A stretch of 64,000 nt of DNA from Corallococcus sp. AS-1-6 (GTDB taxonomy: Bacteria; Myxococcota; Myxococcia; Myxococcales; Myxococcaceae): positions 496,001-560,000 of the forward strand of contig NZ_JAIQDE010000002.1 in assembly GCF_020037015.1 (NCBI RefSeq). The letters run 5' to 3'. Of the stretch, positions 36,629 to 46,076 are shown piece after piece. The notes under the pieces were generated by a model. The model ran no database searches. It was not told where the DNA came from and saw only the letters and a program-made list of their open reading frames with translations. A program made the position numbers and the translations under genes. Each line of letters begins with the position of its first letter. The first letter of the stretch is position 1.

Positions 36629-38077
36629 ATGGCCGAGACCTCGACCGCCCCCACCTCCCAGCGCTTCCCGCCCCAGATTCCCTACATCATCGGGAACGAG
36701 GCCTGCGAGCGCTTCAGCTTCTACGGGATGCGGAACATCCTCACGGTGTTCTTCATCGACTACCTCCTGCGCACGCACGTGCCGGAGACAGGGGCGCGGG
36801 AGGCCCAGGCGAAGAGCCTGATGCACCTGTTCATGGCGGGGGTGTACTTCTTCCCGCTCATCGGCGGCTACCTGGCGGACCGCTTCTTCGGGAAGTTCCA
36901 CACCATCTTCGTGCTGAGCCTGGTGTACTGCGGCGGGCACGCGTGCCTGGCCCTCTTCGAGGACAACGCCACGGGCTTCTACACGGGCCTGACGCTCATC
37001 GCGATTGGCTCCGGCGGCATCAAGCCGTGCGTGTCCGCGATGGTGGGCGACCAGTTCTCGGAGAAGAACAAGCACCTGGTGAAGAAGGTCTTCGCCATCT
37101 TCTACTGGACCATCAACTTCGGTTCGTTCTTCGCGTCGCTGTTCGTCCCGCTGCTGATGAAGAACTACGGGCCGGCGGTGGCCTTCGGCGTGCCGGGCAT
37201 CCTGATGTTCCTGGCGACGGTCATCTTCTGGGCGGGCCGCAAGCACTACGTGCTGGTGCCGCCCACGGGCCCCAACCCGCACTCGTTCTTCAAGGTGCTG
37301 GGCAGCGCGTTCCGGGGCAAGGACGCGGCGGGCGGCACCTGGCTGGACAGGGCGAAGGCGGAGCACCCGGCGGAGGCCGTGGAGGGCGTGAAGGCGGTGT
37401 TCCGCGTGTCCGCGCTGATGCTGCCCTTCGTGCCCTTCTTCTGGATGCTGTTTGATCAGAAGGCGTCCACCTGGGTGGTGCAGGCGCGGTCCATGGACCC
37501 CAACGTGGGCGGCATCGTGTTCCAGCCCAGCCAGATGCAGTTCATCAACCCCATGCTGGTGATGCTGCTCATCCCCTTCCTCACGGCCGTGGTGTACCCG
37601 GCCTTCCAGCGCGCGGGCTGGGAGCTGACGCCGCTCAGGCGCATGCCGCTGGGCCTGGTGATTGGCGCCGCGTCGTTCGTCATCGCGGGCTTCTTCCAGG
37701 TGGCCATGGAGGGCGGGACGACGCTGAACATCGCGTGGCAGCTCCTGCCGTACATCGTGCTGACGGTGGCGGAAATCCTGGTGTCCACCACGGGCCTGGA
37801 GTTCGCGTACACGCAGGCGCCCCGGGAGATGAAGGGCACCATCCAGAGCGTGTGGCTGGTGACGAACACGCTGGCGAACGTGGCGGTGGCCATCGCCGCG
37901 GCGCTCAACGTCTTCACGGGCTCCGCGCAGTTCTTCTTCTACGCGGCGCTGGCGGCCGTGGCCGGCGTGGGCATGGCGCTGGTGGCCCGCCGCTACGTGG
38001 TGCGCGACTACTACCAGACGGACGCGCAGGCCCCCATGGACGGCCGCAACCCCGCGGTGGAGCCCAAGCCGGCTTAA
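36629..38077 (+). CDS. POT-family proton-coupled oligopeptide transporter (first copy)
   Basis: The predicted protein is 482 residues with about 12-14 transmembrane helices in the major-facilitator fold. The POT proton-coupling motif ExxERFxYYG appears as NEACERFSFYGMRNIL near residue 20. The second family block is IGSGGIKPCVSAMVGDQF, followed by YWTINFGSFFASL. It probably imports di- and tripeptides across the inner membrane, fitting a proteolytic predator. It lies 22 nt after uvrA and could be co-transcribed. Its TAA stop overlaps the stop of the convergent sensor kinase by four bases. Confidence 0.92.
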   Translation: MAETSTAPTSQRFPPQIPYIIGNEACERFSFYGMRNILTVFFIDYLLRTHVPETGAREAQAKSLMHLFMAGVYFFPLIGGYLADRFFGKFHTIFVLSLVYCGGHACLALFEDNATGFYTGLTLIAIGSGGIKPCVSAMVGDQFSEKNKHLVKKVFAIFYWTINFGSFFASLFVPLLMKNYGPAVAFGVPGILMFLATVIFWAGRKHYVLVPPTGPNPHSFFKVLGSAFRGKDAAGGTWLDRAKAEHPAEAVEGVKAVFRVSALMLPFVPFFWMLFDQKASTWVVQARSMDPNVGGIVFQPSQMQFINPMLVMLLIPFLTAVVYPAFQRAGWELTPLRRMPLGLVIGAASFVIAGFFQVAMEGGTTLNIAWQLLPYIVLTVAEILVSTTGLEFAYTQAPREMKGTIQSVWLVTNTLANVAVAIAAALNVFTGSAQFFFYAALAAVAGVGMALVARRYVVRDYYQTDAQAPMDGRNPAVEPKPA

Positions 38078-40302
38078 GGCCCCAGCCGCGCGTTCGGCTC
38101 CGCCGGGGCAGCCGCATGGGGCCCCCGGCGGGGCAGCTCCACCGTGAAGGTGGCGCCCTGCCCCGCCTCGCTTTCGACGCGGACCGAGCCGCCCAGCCGC
38201 TCCACCAACTGGTTCACGATGTGGAGGCCCAGCCCCAGCCCCCCGTAGTGGCGGGACGACACCGCGCGCTCGAAGGCACGGAAGATGCGCGTGTGCCGCT
38301 CCGCCGGGATGCCGATGCCCTGGTCCCGGACCTCCAGGCGGGCCGTCACGGCGTCCCCCGCCACCCGGACCTCGATGGGCCTCCCCTCGCCGTACTTGAT
38401 GGCGTTGGAGAGCAGGTTGGTGACGATCTGATCCAACCTCGAGCGGTCCCACACGCCCGGCATCGCCGTGTCGGCGTGGAGCTGGAGCCGGGTCCCCGAC
38501 GTGGCCAGCTCCGGGGCGAAGCGCGCCGCGACGTCCCGGACCAGCGCGGCCAGGTCCACCTCCTCGAACTCCAGCTCCAGCCGCCCCGCATGGATGCGGG
38601 AGACGTCCAGCAGGGTGTTCACGAGCTTCGCCATCCGCTTCGCCTGACGCTCGATGACCTCCAGCGAGTGGGTCACGCTCTCCACCGGCGCGGTGCGCAG
38701 CGCCCCCGCCCGGGCCAGGCGCATCAGCCCCTGCACTGAAAGCTGGAGGGACGTGACCGGGGTCTTCAGCTCGTGCGAGGCGATGGAGAGGAACTCGTCC
38801 CGGAGGCCCACCGCCAGTTGCGCCTGCTGGTAGAGGCGCGCGTTGTCCAGGGCCATGGCCGCGCGGCGGGCCAGCTCCTGCGCGAGCGCGAAGTCCGCCG
38901 GGCCGTACCGGTCACCGCCCTTCATGCGGGCCAGGGTGAGCGCGCCGAGCGCGTGCTCCCGCGCGAGCAGCGGCACGGAGATCCACGACTGGAACTCGAC
39001 CACCTCGGACAGGCCCTGCCCGTCCCGGACGCACCCCAGGGACATGGAGGCGCACCCCTCCGGGCAGAACTCCGGCTCGCCCAGGCGCAGCACCCTGCCC
39101 GGACCGTGCGGGGCCTCCAGGTCCGGCAGCGCGCAGTACATCCGCGTGGGCGCGGTGGCGCGCAGCACGTCGGAGCGGGCCTCGGCGATGCGCTGGAAGG
39201 AGTGCCCCCCGTCCAGCAGGTCCACCGCGCACCAGTCCGCGAACCGCTCGACGGTCAGCTCGGCCACGCTGCGCAGCGCGTCCTCGGGGGCGAGCGAGCC
39301 GGTGAGCAGCCCGGACGCCTCCGCCAGCAGCGCGGAGCGCCCCTCCTGCTGCTCCGCGCGGGCCCGCGCCTGCTGCTCGCGCTGGAAGGTCTGGTCGCGC
39401 TCCTGCTCCGCCCGGCGGTGCTCGGTGATGTCGATGCCGGTGCTGATGACGTACTCGATGGCCCCGGACTCGCCTCGCAGCACGTTGCTGGACCAGGCGA
39501 TGAGCCGGCGCTCGCCCTCGCGGGTCACCCAGTCGTTCTCGTACTGCTCGAACCCCCGCCCGGACGCGAGCACGGCGAAGTGCGCCTCCACCCGCGCCGC
39601 TTCGTCCGGCGGCAGGAGGCGCGTCCAGAAGCGCGCGCCGCGCAGCTCCTCGAAGGAGTAGCCCGTCACCTCCTGGCACGCCCGGTTGAAGCGGACGATG
39701 CGCCCCTGGGGATCCAGGACGATGACCAGCGCGCGCGCCGTGTCCAGGACCGCCGAGCTGAAGTCCCGCTCGTGCTGGAGCGCGCGCTCGCTGTCCAGGG
39801 TGCGCGCGAAGAGCTGCCGGTGGACGAGCGCGGTGTGCAGCACGCCGCCCAGCCGCTCCACCATGCCCCGGTATTGCCGCGGCAGGTGCGGCTCGCGGTC
39901 GAAGTACAGGAGCAGCATGCTGGACGGGGCCCCGGCGTCGTCGATGGGCACCGACCACCGCACGAGCCCCGGCGAGGCCAGCTCCGGATAGGGCAGGTCG
40001 ACCCGCGGCGGCCCCGGCGGCCCCGGGCGCGGGGGCAGCGCGGGAATCGGGAGCTGGCGGGAGGCCGAGGACAGGCCGCTCGCGCCCAACAGGCCCACCT
40101 GCCCCCGCGCGTCCGGCTGGAGCCAGAGGGCCACCGCGCAGCCCAGCCGCTCCGCGACGCGGTCCAGGAAGTCGTCCGCGGGCTTGTAGGGGTTGAGCAG
40201 GTCGAGCGCCGCGACGGTGAGCTCCTGGAGCACGCTCAAGAGCGCGAGCCGCTCCTCGGTGAGCTTGTGGTCCGCGTCGGGGTCCGCCATGCGCCACCTC
40301 AT
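38074..40302 (-). CDS. Cytoplasmic GAF-PAS-GAF sensor histidine kinase
   Basis: The predicted protein is 742 residues without transmembrane segments. An N-terminal GAF-like region (about 1-170) is followed by PAS/PAC (about 185-305; IVRFNRACQEVTGYSFEELR), then GAF (about 325-480; WISVPLLAREHALGALTLAR). HisKA (phospho-His in ASHELKTPVTSL, about 505) and HATPase_c (NLLSNAIKYGEG, VRDQGIGIP, GGLGLGLHIVNQL) complete it. All ATP-binding boxes look intact. The gene starts four bases after the FIST gene's stop (TAGGGGAATG), so the FIST protein and kinase are likely one operon. ATG 40290 is an alternative start. The output regulator is not nearby. Confidence 0.9.
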   Translation of the reverse strand: MRWRMADPDADHKLTEERLALLSVLQELTVAALDLLNPYKPADDFLDRVAERLGCAVALWLQPDARGQVGLLGASGLSSASRQLPIPALPPRPGPPGPPRVDLPYPELASPGLVRWSVPIDDAGAPSSMLLLYFDREPHLPRQYRGMVERLGGVLHTALVHRQLFARTLDSERALQHERDFSSAVLDTARALVIVLDPQGRIVRFNRACQEVTGYSFEELRGARFWTRLLPPDEAARVEAHFAVLASGRGFEQYENDWVTREGERRLIAWSSNVLRGESGAIEYVISTGIDITEHRRAEQERDQTFQREQQARARAEQQEGRSALLAEASGLLTGSLAPEDALRSVAELTVERFADWCAVDLLDGGHSFQRIAEARSDVLRATAPTRMYCALPDLEAPHGPGRVLRLGEPEFCPEGCASMSLGCVRDGQGLSEVVEFQSWISVPLLAREHALGALTLARMKGGDRYGPADFALAQELARRAAMALDNARLYQQAQLAVGLRDEFLSIASHELKTPVTSLQLSVQGLMRLARAGALRTAPVESVTHSLEVIERQAKRMAKLVNTLLDVSRIHAGRLELEFEEVDLAALVRDVAARFAPELATSGTRLQLHADTAMPGVWDRSRLDQIVTNLLSNAIKYGEGRPIEVRVAGDAVTARLEVRDQGIGIPAERHTRIFRAFERAVSSRHYGGLGLGLHIVNQLVERLGGSVRVESEAGQGATFTVELPRRGPHAAAPAEPNARLGP

Positions 40303-40306
40303 TCCC

Positions 40307-41473
40307 CTACCCGGGCAGGGCGACCACCACCGCCGTCTTGTTGTGGAACTGGGGGACCCCGCCGCCCATGGCCCCCACCTCGCCCAGCGTCAGACACCCC
40401 ACGAGCGGCACCTCCTCTCCGAGCGCGTCCTGGAACCGGGAGAGCTCCTCCCGGACGCCCTCCCCCAGGACGAGGTAGCGGGAGACGCAATCGAACACCA
40501 CCGCGCCGCCCAACGTGCCGGAGGTGGCCTCCCGCGCCAGGGTGGCGGCGCTGCCCGCGGCGTCGAGCAGGTCCCTGCGCCTGCCCTCCATCACGCGGAC
40601 CAGGGAGCCGTCCGGGACCTCGGCGATGAAGCGGACCGAGCCGTCGGGTTCGACGGACAGCGGGTCGCGGATCACGAACTCGCCATTGGCCTGGGGAATC
40701 CCCAGCGGGTGCGTCATCGCGAAGCGGGGGAAGCTCCGCGCATCCAGGGCGTCCCCCCGGCTCTCGGCCGTGTGCCGGTAGACGTCGAAGGCGCGCTCGT
40801 AGTCGAGCTCGACGGCGGTCGAGCCCCGGGCCTTCGTCACCTGCGAGGGCGGACCATACGGGGACCAGCCGTGCTGGATGCCCACGCCGAAGGGCTCCCG
40901 GGCGTCGAAGGCGATCACGACCACCTGGTCCTCGTAGGCATGCCCCTGCATGAACTGGGCGGTCTTGACGAACCGGAGGTTGTTCCCCGCGCCGCCCCCC
41001 GCCCAGCGGATGCCCGCGCCCGCCTCCTGTTGGGCCCCGCGCACGACCTCCGTCGAGTTGCCGCTCAGCGCGTCCGGCAGGACGAACAGCGTGCGCCGGT
41101 ATCCGGGGGGCTTGGGCGGCAGCCTGCCCACGGCCTCGGCCACCGCCGCGCGCCCGGCCGCGCGCGGGCTCACGCTGACGGGGCCGCCCATGCCCACGCC
41201 GACGCGGAAGTCGTCGCCGCGAAAGAGCGCGATGACCAGCCCCTGGAGCAGCAGCTCCGTCCCCGCGAAGACGCCCGCCGCGCAGCACCCGGCCCAGGGG
41301 ATGGCCCCCAACTGGTCGCGGACCGCGGACGCCAGCGCCACCGCGTCGTACTGGTCCGTGCACAGGACGAGCGCGAAGGTGGGGGCGTCCGCGCCTCGCA
41401 GCGCCTCCTGGCTCGCCTCCCGCGCGGCGGCGATGCAGTCCGCCGAGCGGCTCTTTCCAATCTGGATCCGCAT
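40307..41473 (-). CDS. FIST-domain sensory protein
   Basis: The predicted protein is 388 residues with FIST_N (about 20-215; LVLCTDQYDAVALASAVRDQ, AGCCAAGVFAG) and FIST_C (about 225-385; ESRGDALDARSFPRFAMTHP, VPLVGCLTLGEVGAMGGGVP, FHNKTAVVV). FIST proteins are predicted small-ligand sensors, possibly for amino acids or, in some families, nitric oxide-linked signalling. The gene is directly upstream of a GAF/PAS kinase with a 4-nt gap, suggesting that it feeds that kinase. Start ATG 41473 (RIQIGKSRSADC) was chosen over an upstream frame extension to 41530. Confidence 0.85.
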   Translation of the reverse strand: MRIQIGKSRSADCIAAAREASQEALRGADAPTFALVLCTDQYDAVALASAVRDQLGAIPWAGCCAAGVFAGTELLLQGLVIALFRGDDFRVGVGMGGPVSVSPRAAGRAAVAEAVGRLPPKPPGYRRTLFVLPDALSGNSTEVVRGAQQEAGAGIRWAGGGAGNNLRFVKTAQFMQGHAYEDQVVVIAFDAREPFGVGIQHGWSPYGPPSQVTKARGSTAVELDYERAFDVYRHTAESRGDALDARSFPRFAMTHPLGIPQANGEFVIRDPLSVEPDGSVRFIAEVPDGSLVRVMEGRRRDLLDAAGSAATLAREATSGTLGGAVVFDCVSRYLVLGEGVREELSRFQDALGEEVPLVGCLTLGEVGAMGGGVPQFHNKTAVVVALPG

Positions 41474-41534
41474 GGGCTCCAGAATCGATACCCACGCGGG
41501 AGCGGGCGTGCAGGGCCCGCCCGGCGCCAATGAA

Positions 41535-41567
41535 AACGCCGGAGCACCCTGGGGGCGCTCCGGCGTT
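41535..41567. terminator. Bidirectional-looking terminator after the second POT gene
   Basis: The 11-bp stem AACGCCGGAGC/GCTCCGGCGTT is flanked by TTTTCATTGG on the minus side and by TTCGTGTCCC on the plus side. It lies 30 nt past the stop of the POT gene at 41597 and upstream of the FIST gene. Confidence 0.75.
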
Positions 41568-41596
41568 CGTGTCCCGGCAAGACTGCCCTGCGCGGC

Positions 41597-42985
41597 TCAG
41601 GTGGCCGGGTGGACGGTGCCTTGCTGGTGCGCGGGCGGCGCCGCGGGCGTGACCTCGTCCGTGCCGTGCATCATCCGCTTCAGCATGGGGGCGAGGAACA
41701 GCAGGATGACGCCCGCCAGGCCCGCGCCGATGACGATGGTGAGGAACACGCTGAACTCACCCATCTTCTCCGAGTAGCCACCGAGCACGCCGGACAGCTT
41801 GTTGGCCACCGCGTTCGCCAGGAACCACACGCCCATCATCGCGGAGACGACGCGCTGGGGCGCCACCTTGCTCACCATGGACAGGCCCACCGGCGACAGG
41901 CACAGCTCGCCCATGGTGTGGAAGAGGTACGCCATGATGACCCACCACGCCGCCGCCTTGCCGTCCGCCGCGCTCTCCTTGGAGGCGCCCAGCATGAAGG
42001 CGAAGCCGACGGACAGGAAGATGAGCCCCAGGGACATCTTCACCGGGATGCTCAGGTCCTTGCCCTTCGCCGCCAGCGAGCTCCACACCGCCGCGAAGAG
42101 GGGCGCCAGCGTCACGATGAAGACGGAGTTGAAGTTCTGGAACCAGGTGGTGGGCACCTCCCAGCCGAACATGGTCCGGTCCACCTTCTGGTCCGTGTAG
42201 AGGTTCATCAGGCCGCCCGCCTGCTCGAAGCCCGTCCAGAACGCGACCACGAACAGCGCGATGATGAAGATGACGATGATGCGGTCCCACTCCTCGCGGG
42301 AGAAGGCGTGGTGCTTGCCGTCCGGCGTCGTCGTCTGCGCCTCGGTGGGGCGCGGCGCGGGCGCCAGGCCCACGTTGCCGAGCATCCGATTCGACAGCGC
42401 CATGAAGATGAGCAGGCCCAGCGTCATGCCCACGCCGGCGGAGCCGAAGCCCCAGTGCCAGCCCACGCGCTCACCCAGCGTGCCGCAGATGAAGTTGCCC
42501 AGCACCGCGCCCAGGTTGATGCCCATGTAGAAGATGGTGAAGGCGCCGTCGCGCCGGCCGTCACCCGCGGGGTACAGCCCGCCCACCATGGTGGAGATGT
42601 TCGGCTTGAAGAAGCCGTTGCCGATGATGAGGAAGCCCAGGCCCGCGTAGAAGATGGAGACGCCTGGGAGCGCCAGCAGCAGGTGACCTATCACCATCAA
42701 CGCGCCGCCCAGCATCACCGCCTTGCGCTGGCCGATGAAGCGGTCCGCGATGTAGCCGCCCAGGATGGGCGTCAGGTACACGAGGCCCGTGTACGTGCCG
42801 TAGAGGCCCAGCGCATCCGCCGTGGACCAGCCAAACCCGCCCCGCACCTTGTCGGTGAGGAAGAGCACCAGCAGGCCGCGCATGCCGTAATAGGACATGC
42901 GCTCCCACATCTCGGTGGCGAACAACAAATAGAGGCCCGGGGGATGCCCCTTGCGGGCCTCGCCCGCGGCGACGGTGCTTTGCAT
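41597..42985 (-). CDS. POT-family proton-coupled oligopeptide transporter (second copy)
   Basis: The predicted protein is 462 residues with about 12-14 transmembrane helices. The POT signature is ATEMWERMSYYGMRGLLVLF near residue 25. IGNGFFKPNISTMVGGLYP and TMGELCLSPVGLSMV (the C-terminal family motif) are also present. It differs clearly from the copy at 36629, so the two probably have different peptide preferences. The start is ATG 42985 (QSTVAAGEARKG) with GAGGAA at about 9 nt. Upstream frame sequence to 43186 is Arg-rich and not transporter-like. Confidence 0.92.
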   Translation of the reverse strand: MQSTVAAGEARKGHPPGLYLLFATEMWERMSYYGMRGLLVLFLTDKVRGGFGWSTADALGLYGTYTGLVYLTPILGGYIADRFIGQRKAVMLGGALMVIGHLLLALPGVSIFYAGLGFLIIGNGFFKPNISTMVGGLYPAGDGRRDGAFTIFYMGINLGAVLGNFICGTLGERVGWHWGFGSAGVGMTLGLLIFMALSNRMLGNVGLAPAPRPTEAQTTTPDGKHHAFSREEWDRIIVIFIIALFVVAFWTGFEQAGGLMNLYTDQKVDRTMFGWEVPTTWFQNFNSVFIVTLAPLFAAVWSSLAAKGKDLSIPVKMSLGLIFLSVGFAFMLGASKESAADGKAAAWWVIMAYLFHTMGELCLSPVGLSMVSKVAPQRVVSAMMGVWFLANAVANKLSGVLGGYSEKMGEFSVFLTIVIGAGLAGVILLFLAPMLKRMMHGTDEVTPAAPPAHQQGTVHPAT

Positions 42986-43148
42986 GCCGTGAGTTCCTCG
43001 AACGGATTCTTGTGGGGGGGAACGAAAAGTCGCGCGACTGTAACAGGAGTCCCGCCCCCGGCGAGGACAGAGGACACCCCGCGTCCTTGGGAATTCCCGC
43101 CCCCTGCGCGAGCGGCCCTTCAGCCCCCCGCGTTCGTGTCCGGGCGCG

Positions 43149-46076
43149 TCAGCCCAGGCGCCGCGACCAGCGGCCGCGACTCGCACCCGTGGTGGGGGTG
43201 GAGGCCAGGGGCTCCGCGTGCGCGGGGCGCAGGGGCAGCCGGACCTCCACGCGCGTGCCCTTGCCCATCTGGCTGGTGATGTGGATACGGCCCCCGTGCT
43301 GCAAGACGATGCGCCGGCTGAGCGCCAGGCCCAGGCCCGTGCCCTCCCCCGCGGCGCGGGTGGAGAAGAAGGGCTGGAAGAGCCGCTCCAGGTCCTCCGG
43401 GCGGATGCCCACGCCGGTGTCCTCGATGGTGACGAGCGCCTCGTCGCCCTGCTGGGCCGTCTCCACCAGCACGCGGCCGGCGTCGCCCACCGCGCGCAGG
43501 GCGTTGTCCAGCAGGTTGAGCCACACCTGGTTGAGGGTGCCCGGGTCGCCCCAGATGGGCTCCGCGCACTGGTAGGCGCGCTCCACCACGACGCCCGGGG
43601 GGACGCGCCAGCCCAGCACGTTGAGCGTGGAGTCCAGCGCCGTGTCCAGCCGCACCGCCACCGGCTTCTCCGCCGTGCGCACGAAGGACAGGAGTGACTC
43701 CGCCAGGTGGCGGATGCGCTGGCCGCACTCCTCCATCACCTCCAGCATCGCGGGGCCCAGGTCGGGGTCCCCCCCCGTCTGCTTGCCCTGCATGAAGTCC
43801 TTGAGCGGGACGAGCGCGTTCATCAGCCCGTTGAGGGGGTTTCGCACCTCGTGCGCGAAGCCGGAGGTGAGCAGGCCGATGGCCGCCAGCCGCTCGTTCT
43901 CCGCCGCGCGCACGGCCGCCTCGCGCAGGCGCAGTTGCGTCTCCACGCGCGCCAGCAGCTCGCGCGGGCTGAAGGGCTTGCCCAGGTAGTCGTTGGCGCC
44001 CGCGCCCAGGGCCTCCACCTTGGCGGACACCTCCTGGCGCGCGGTGAGCAGGATGACGGGCAGGTCCACCGTCTGCGCGTGGGCGCGCAGTTGCACCAGG
44101 AGGTTCAGGCCGGACTGCACCGGCATCATCACGTCGGACACCACCAGGTCCGGCCGCTCCTCCAGCGCGCGGCGCACGCCCTCCTCGCCGTTGGTGGCCT
44201 CCAGCACCCGGTAGCTGGGCGCGAGGATGTCCGCGATGAAGGCGCGGATCTCCGCGTCGTCCTCCACCACCAGGATGCGGGGGGCCTTCGCGTCCGCGCG
44301 CGTGTGGTCCTGCGGCTCCGTGGGGCGCTGCGCCCCGGCGACGGTGGCGGCCAGCACGGTGGCGAAGCGGCCGGAGCTGCGGCGCTCGCGGCGCGTGGGC
44401 AGGTCCGTGGCGCGGCGCTCGCGCAGGTCCTCGCGCAGGTGCTGGGTGCCCTTGGGCAGCCGCACGCGGAAGCTGGAGCCCTGCCCCGGCGTGCTCGACA
44501 CCTCGATGCCGCCCGAGTGCAGCTCCAGCGTCTCCTTCACCAGCGCCAGGCCGATGCCGCTGCCCCCGAAGCGCCGCGTGCCGGTCGTGTCCGCCTGGGC
44601 GAAGCGGTCGAAGATGACGGCCAGGTCCGCGGGCGCCATGCCCTGCCCGGTGTCCACCACCTCCACGTGCACGTCCGTGTCGTCCTCGCGCAGCCGCACC
44701 GCGATGCTGCCGCCGGCCGGGGTGAACTTGAGCGCGTTGGAGACCAGGTTGTGGAACACGCCCTCGATGCGCTCCGCGTCCACGTGCACCGGCGACACCG
44801 GCCCGCCCTCCAGCGTGAGGGTGAGCCCCTGCTTCTCCGCCACCGTGCGGAAGGGCAACAACTGCGAGGACAGGAACGCGTGCAGCTCCACCGGCTGGTA
44901 GCGCAGCCGCACCTTGCCCGCCTCCAACTGCGCCAGGTTGAGCAGGTTGTCGATGAGGCGCAACAGCCGCTGCGTGCTCCGGTCCAGCGTCACCAGGTGC
45001 TGCCGCACCACCGCGGGCAGCGACTCCGGCTCCTTCTGGAGCGCGTCCAGCGACAGCAGGATGAGCGTGAGCGGCGTGCGCAGCTCATGGCTCACGTTGT
45101 CGAAGAACTCCGTCTTCAGCCGGTCCTGCTCGCGCTGCTTGACGAGCGCCGCCTCCAGCTTCTCGTTGGCCTCGGACAGCTCGCGCGTGCGCGCGGCGAC
45201 GCGGTCCTCCAACTGCACGTTGCTGCCGAACACCTCGTCGTAGCGCTGCTGCAGCTCCCGCAGCGAGCCCATGTTCGCCTGGGCCTGCGCCGCGAGCAGC
45301 TCGTCCTTGCGCTTGATTTCACGCCGCCGGTCCAGCCAGCCGCCCAGCGCGAAGCCGCCCGTGCCCAGCGACGCCACGGAGAAGAGCGCGTCCCCCCAGC
45401 CCAGGTGCGTGGCCAGCAGCCCGCTCACCATGCCCAGCAGCAGGCCCAGGTAGTGGCCCCAGAGCGCGGGCGGGTCCGTCCAGGTGAGGTGGTAGCGGCA
45501 CGCGTGGCCGCCCAGCACCTGGCACTCCGTCTCCCGCACCTCCGCGGGCGCCAGGCCCCAGATGGTGGGGAAGGACGCGAACTGGCCCATGCGCAGCTCG
45601 CAGATGTTGCGGCTCTGCTCCGGGATGCTGCTGCGGTAGGACAGCTTGAGCCGCTTGTGCTCCAGCAGGTCCACCGTGAACGCCCCCACCCGGTTGTAGC
45701 TGGGGGAGAAGTCGATGGTCTGCTTGTAGCAGGCCTTGGGCGAGCCGAAGGCGCGCAGCATGTAGAAGACGAAGCCCAGCGCCTGCGGCGACGCGGTGAA
45801 GAGGCCCGCCTCGCGCATGAAGCGCGAGTCGCCGGAGTCCTCGCGCAGCGCCGCCGCCACGCGCTCCAGGAAGCGCAGCGAGATGTAGTTGGTGGGCTGG
45901 CGCATGTAGTCCAGCCCCAGGCTGAACCCCTGCTCGCGCCACACCCGGGCCAGGCGGTCCGCGCCAAAGCGGTGCTCGAAGTAGAGCAGCAGCGTGGACG
46001 TGGCGCGGACGCTCACCTCGGGGGCGTTGTCCGCGGACACGTCCTGCACCTTCACCGCCGGCAGGCGTTGGGTCAC
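43149..46076 (-). CDS. Membrane sensor with kinase-receiver-kinase architecture
   Basis: The predicted protein is 975 residues. The N-terminal 205 residues form a sensor that ends like a V4R/haem-NO-binding-associated fold (CELRMGQFASFPTIWG, ECQVLGGHACRYHLTW). Two or three membrane helices (about 210-265) and a coiled coil follow. HisKA 1 (His about 329, NVSHELRTPLTLIL) and HATPase 1 (NLVSNALKFTPAGG) come next. The receiver is at about 597-715 (ILVVEDDAEIRAF, Asp in LVVSDVMMPVQSG). HisKA 2 (GFAHEVRNPLNGLM, about 739) and HATPase 2 (NLLDNALRAVGD, GTGLGLALSRRI) close it. Both kinases look complete. The start is GTG 46076, overlapping the methyltransferase stop (GTGA), so the gene is the last of a coupled three-gene operon. 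Confidence 0.9.
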   Translation of the reverse strand: MTQRLPAVKVQDVSADNAPEVSVRATSTLLLYFEHRFGADRLARVWREQGFSLGLDYMRQPTNYISLRFLERVAAALREDSGDSRFMREAGLFTASPQALGFVFYMLRAFGSPKACYKQTIDFSPSYNRVGAFTVDLLEHKRLKLSYRSSIPEQSRNICELRMGQFASFPTIWGLAPAEVRETECQVLGGHACRYHLTWTDPPALWGHYLGLLLGMVSGLLATHLGWGDALFSVASLGTGGFALGGWLDRRREIKRKDELLAAQAQANMGSLRELQQRYDEVFGSNVQLEDRVAARTRELSEANEKLEAALVKQREQDRLKTEFFDNVSHELRTPLTLILLSLDALQKEPESLPAVVRQHLVTLDRSTQRLLRLIDNLLNLAQLEAGKVRLRYQPVELHAFLSSQLLPFRTVAEKQGLTLTLEGGPVSPVHVDAERIEGVFHNLVSNALKFTPAGGSIAVRLREDDTDVHVEVVDTGQGMAPADLAVIFDRFAQADTTGTRRFGGSGIGLALVKETLELHSGGIEVSSTPGQGSSFRVRLPKGTQHLREDLRERRATDLPTRRERRSSGRFATVLAATVAGAQRPTEPQDHTRADAKAPRILVVEDDAEIRAFIADILAPSYRVLEATNGEEGVRRALEERPDLVVSDVMMPVQSGLNLLVQLRAHAQTVDLPVILLTARQEVSAKVEALGAGANDYLGKPFSPRELLARVETQLRLREAAVRAAENERLAAIGLLTSGFAHEVRNPLNGLMNALVPLKDFMQGKQTGGDPDLGPAMLEVMEECGQRIRHLAESLLSFVRTAEKPVAVRLDTALDSTLNVLGWRVPPGVVVERAYQCAEPIWGDPGTLNQVWLNLLDNALRAVGDAGRVLVETAQQGDEALVTIEDTGVGIRPEDLERLFQPFFSTRAAGEGTGLGLALSRRIVLQHGGRIHITSQMGKGTRVEVRLPLRPAHAEPLASTPTTGASRGRWSRRLG

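Noticed and set aside
33712-36654. 980-residue open frame antisense to uvrA
   Set aside because: The sense strand encodes a complete, motif-perfect UvrA. Long antisense frames are expected at this GC content.
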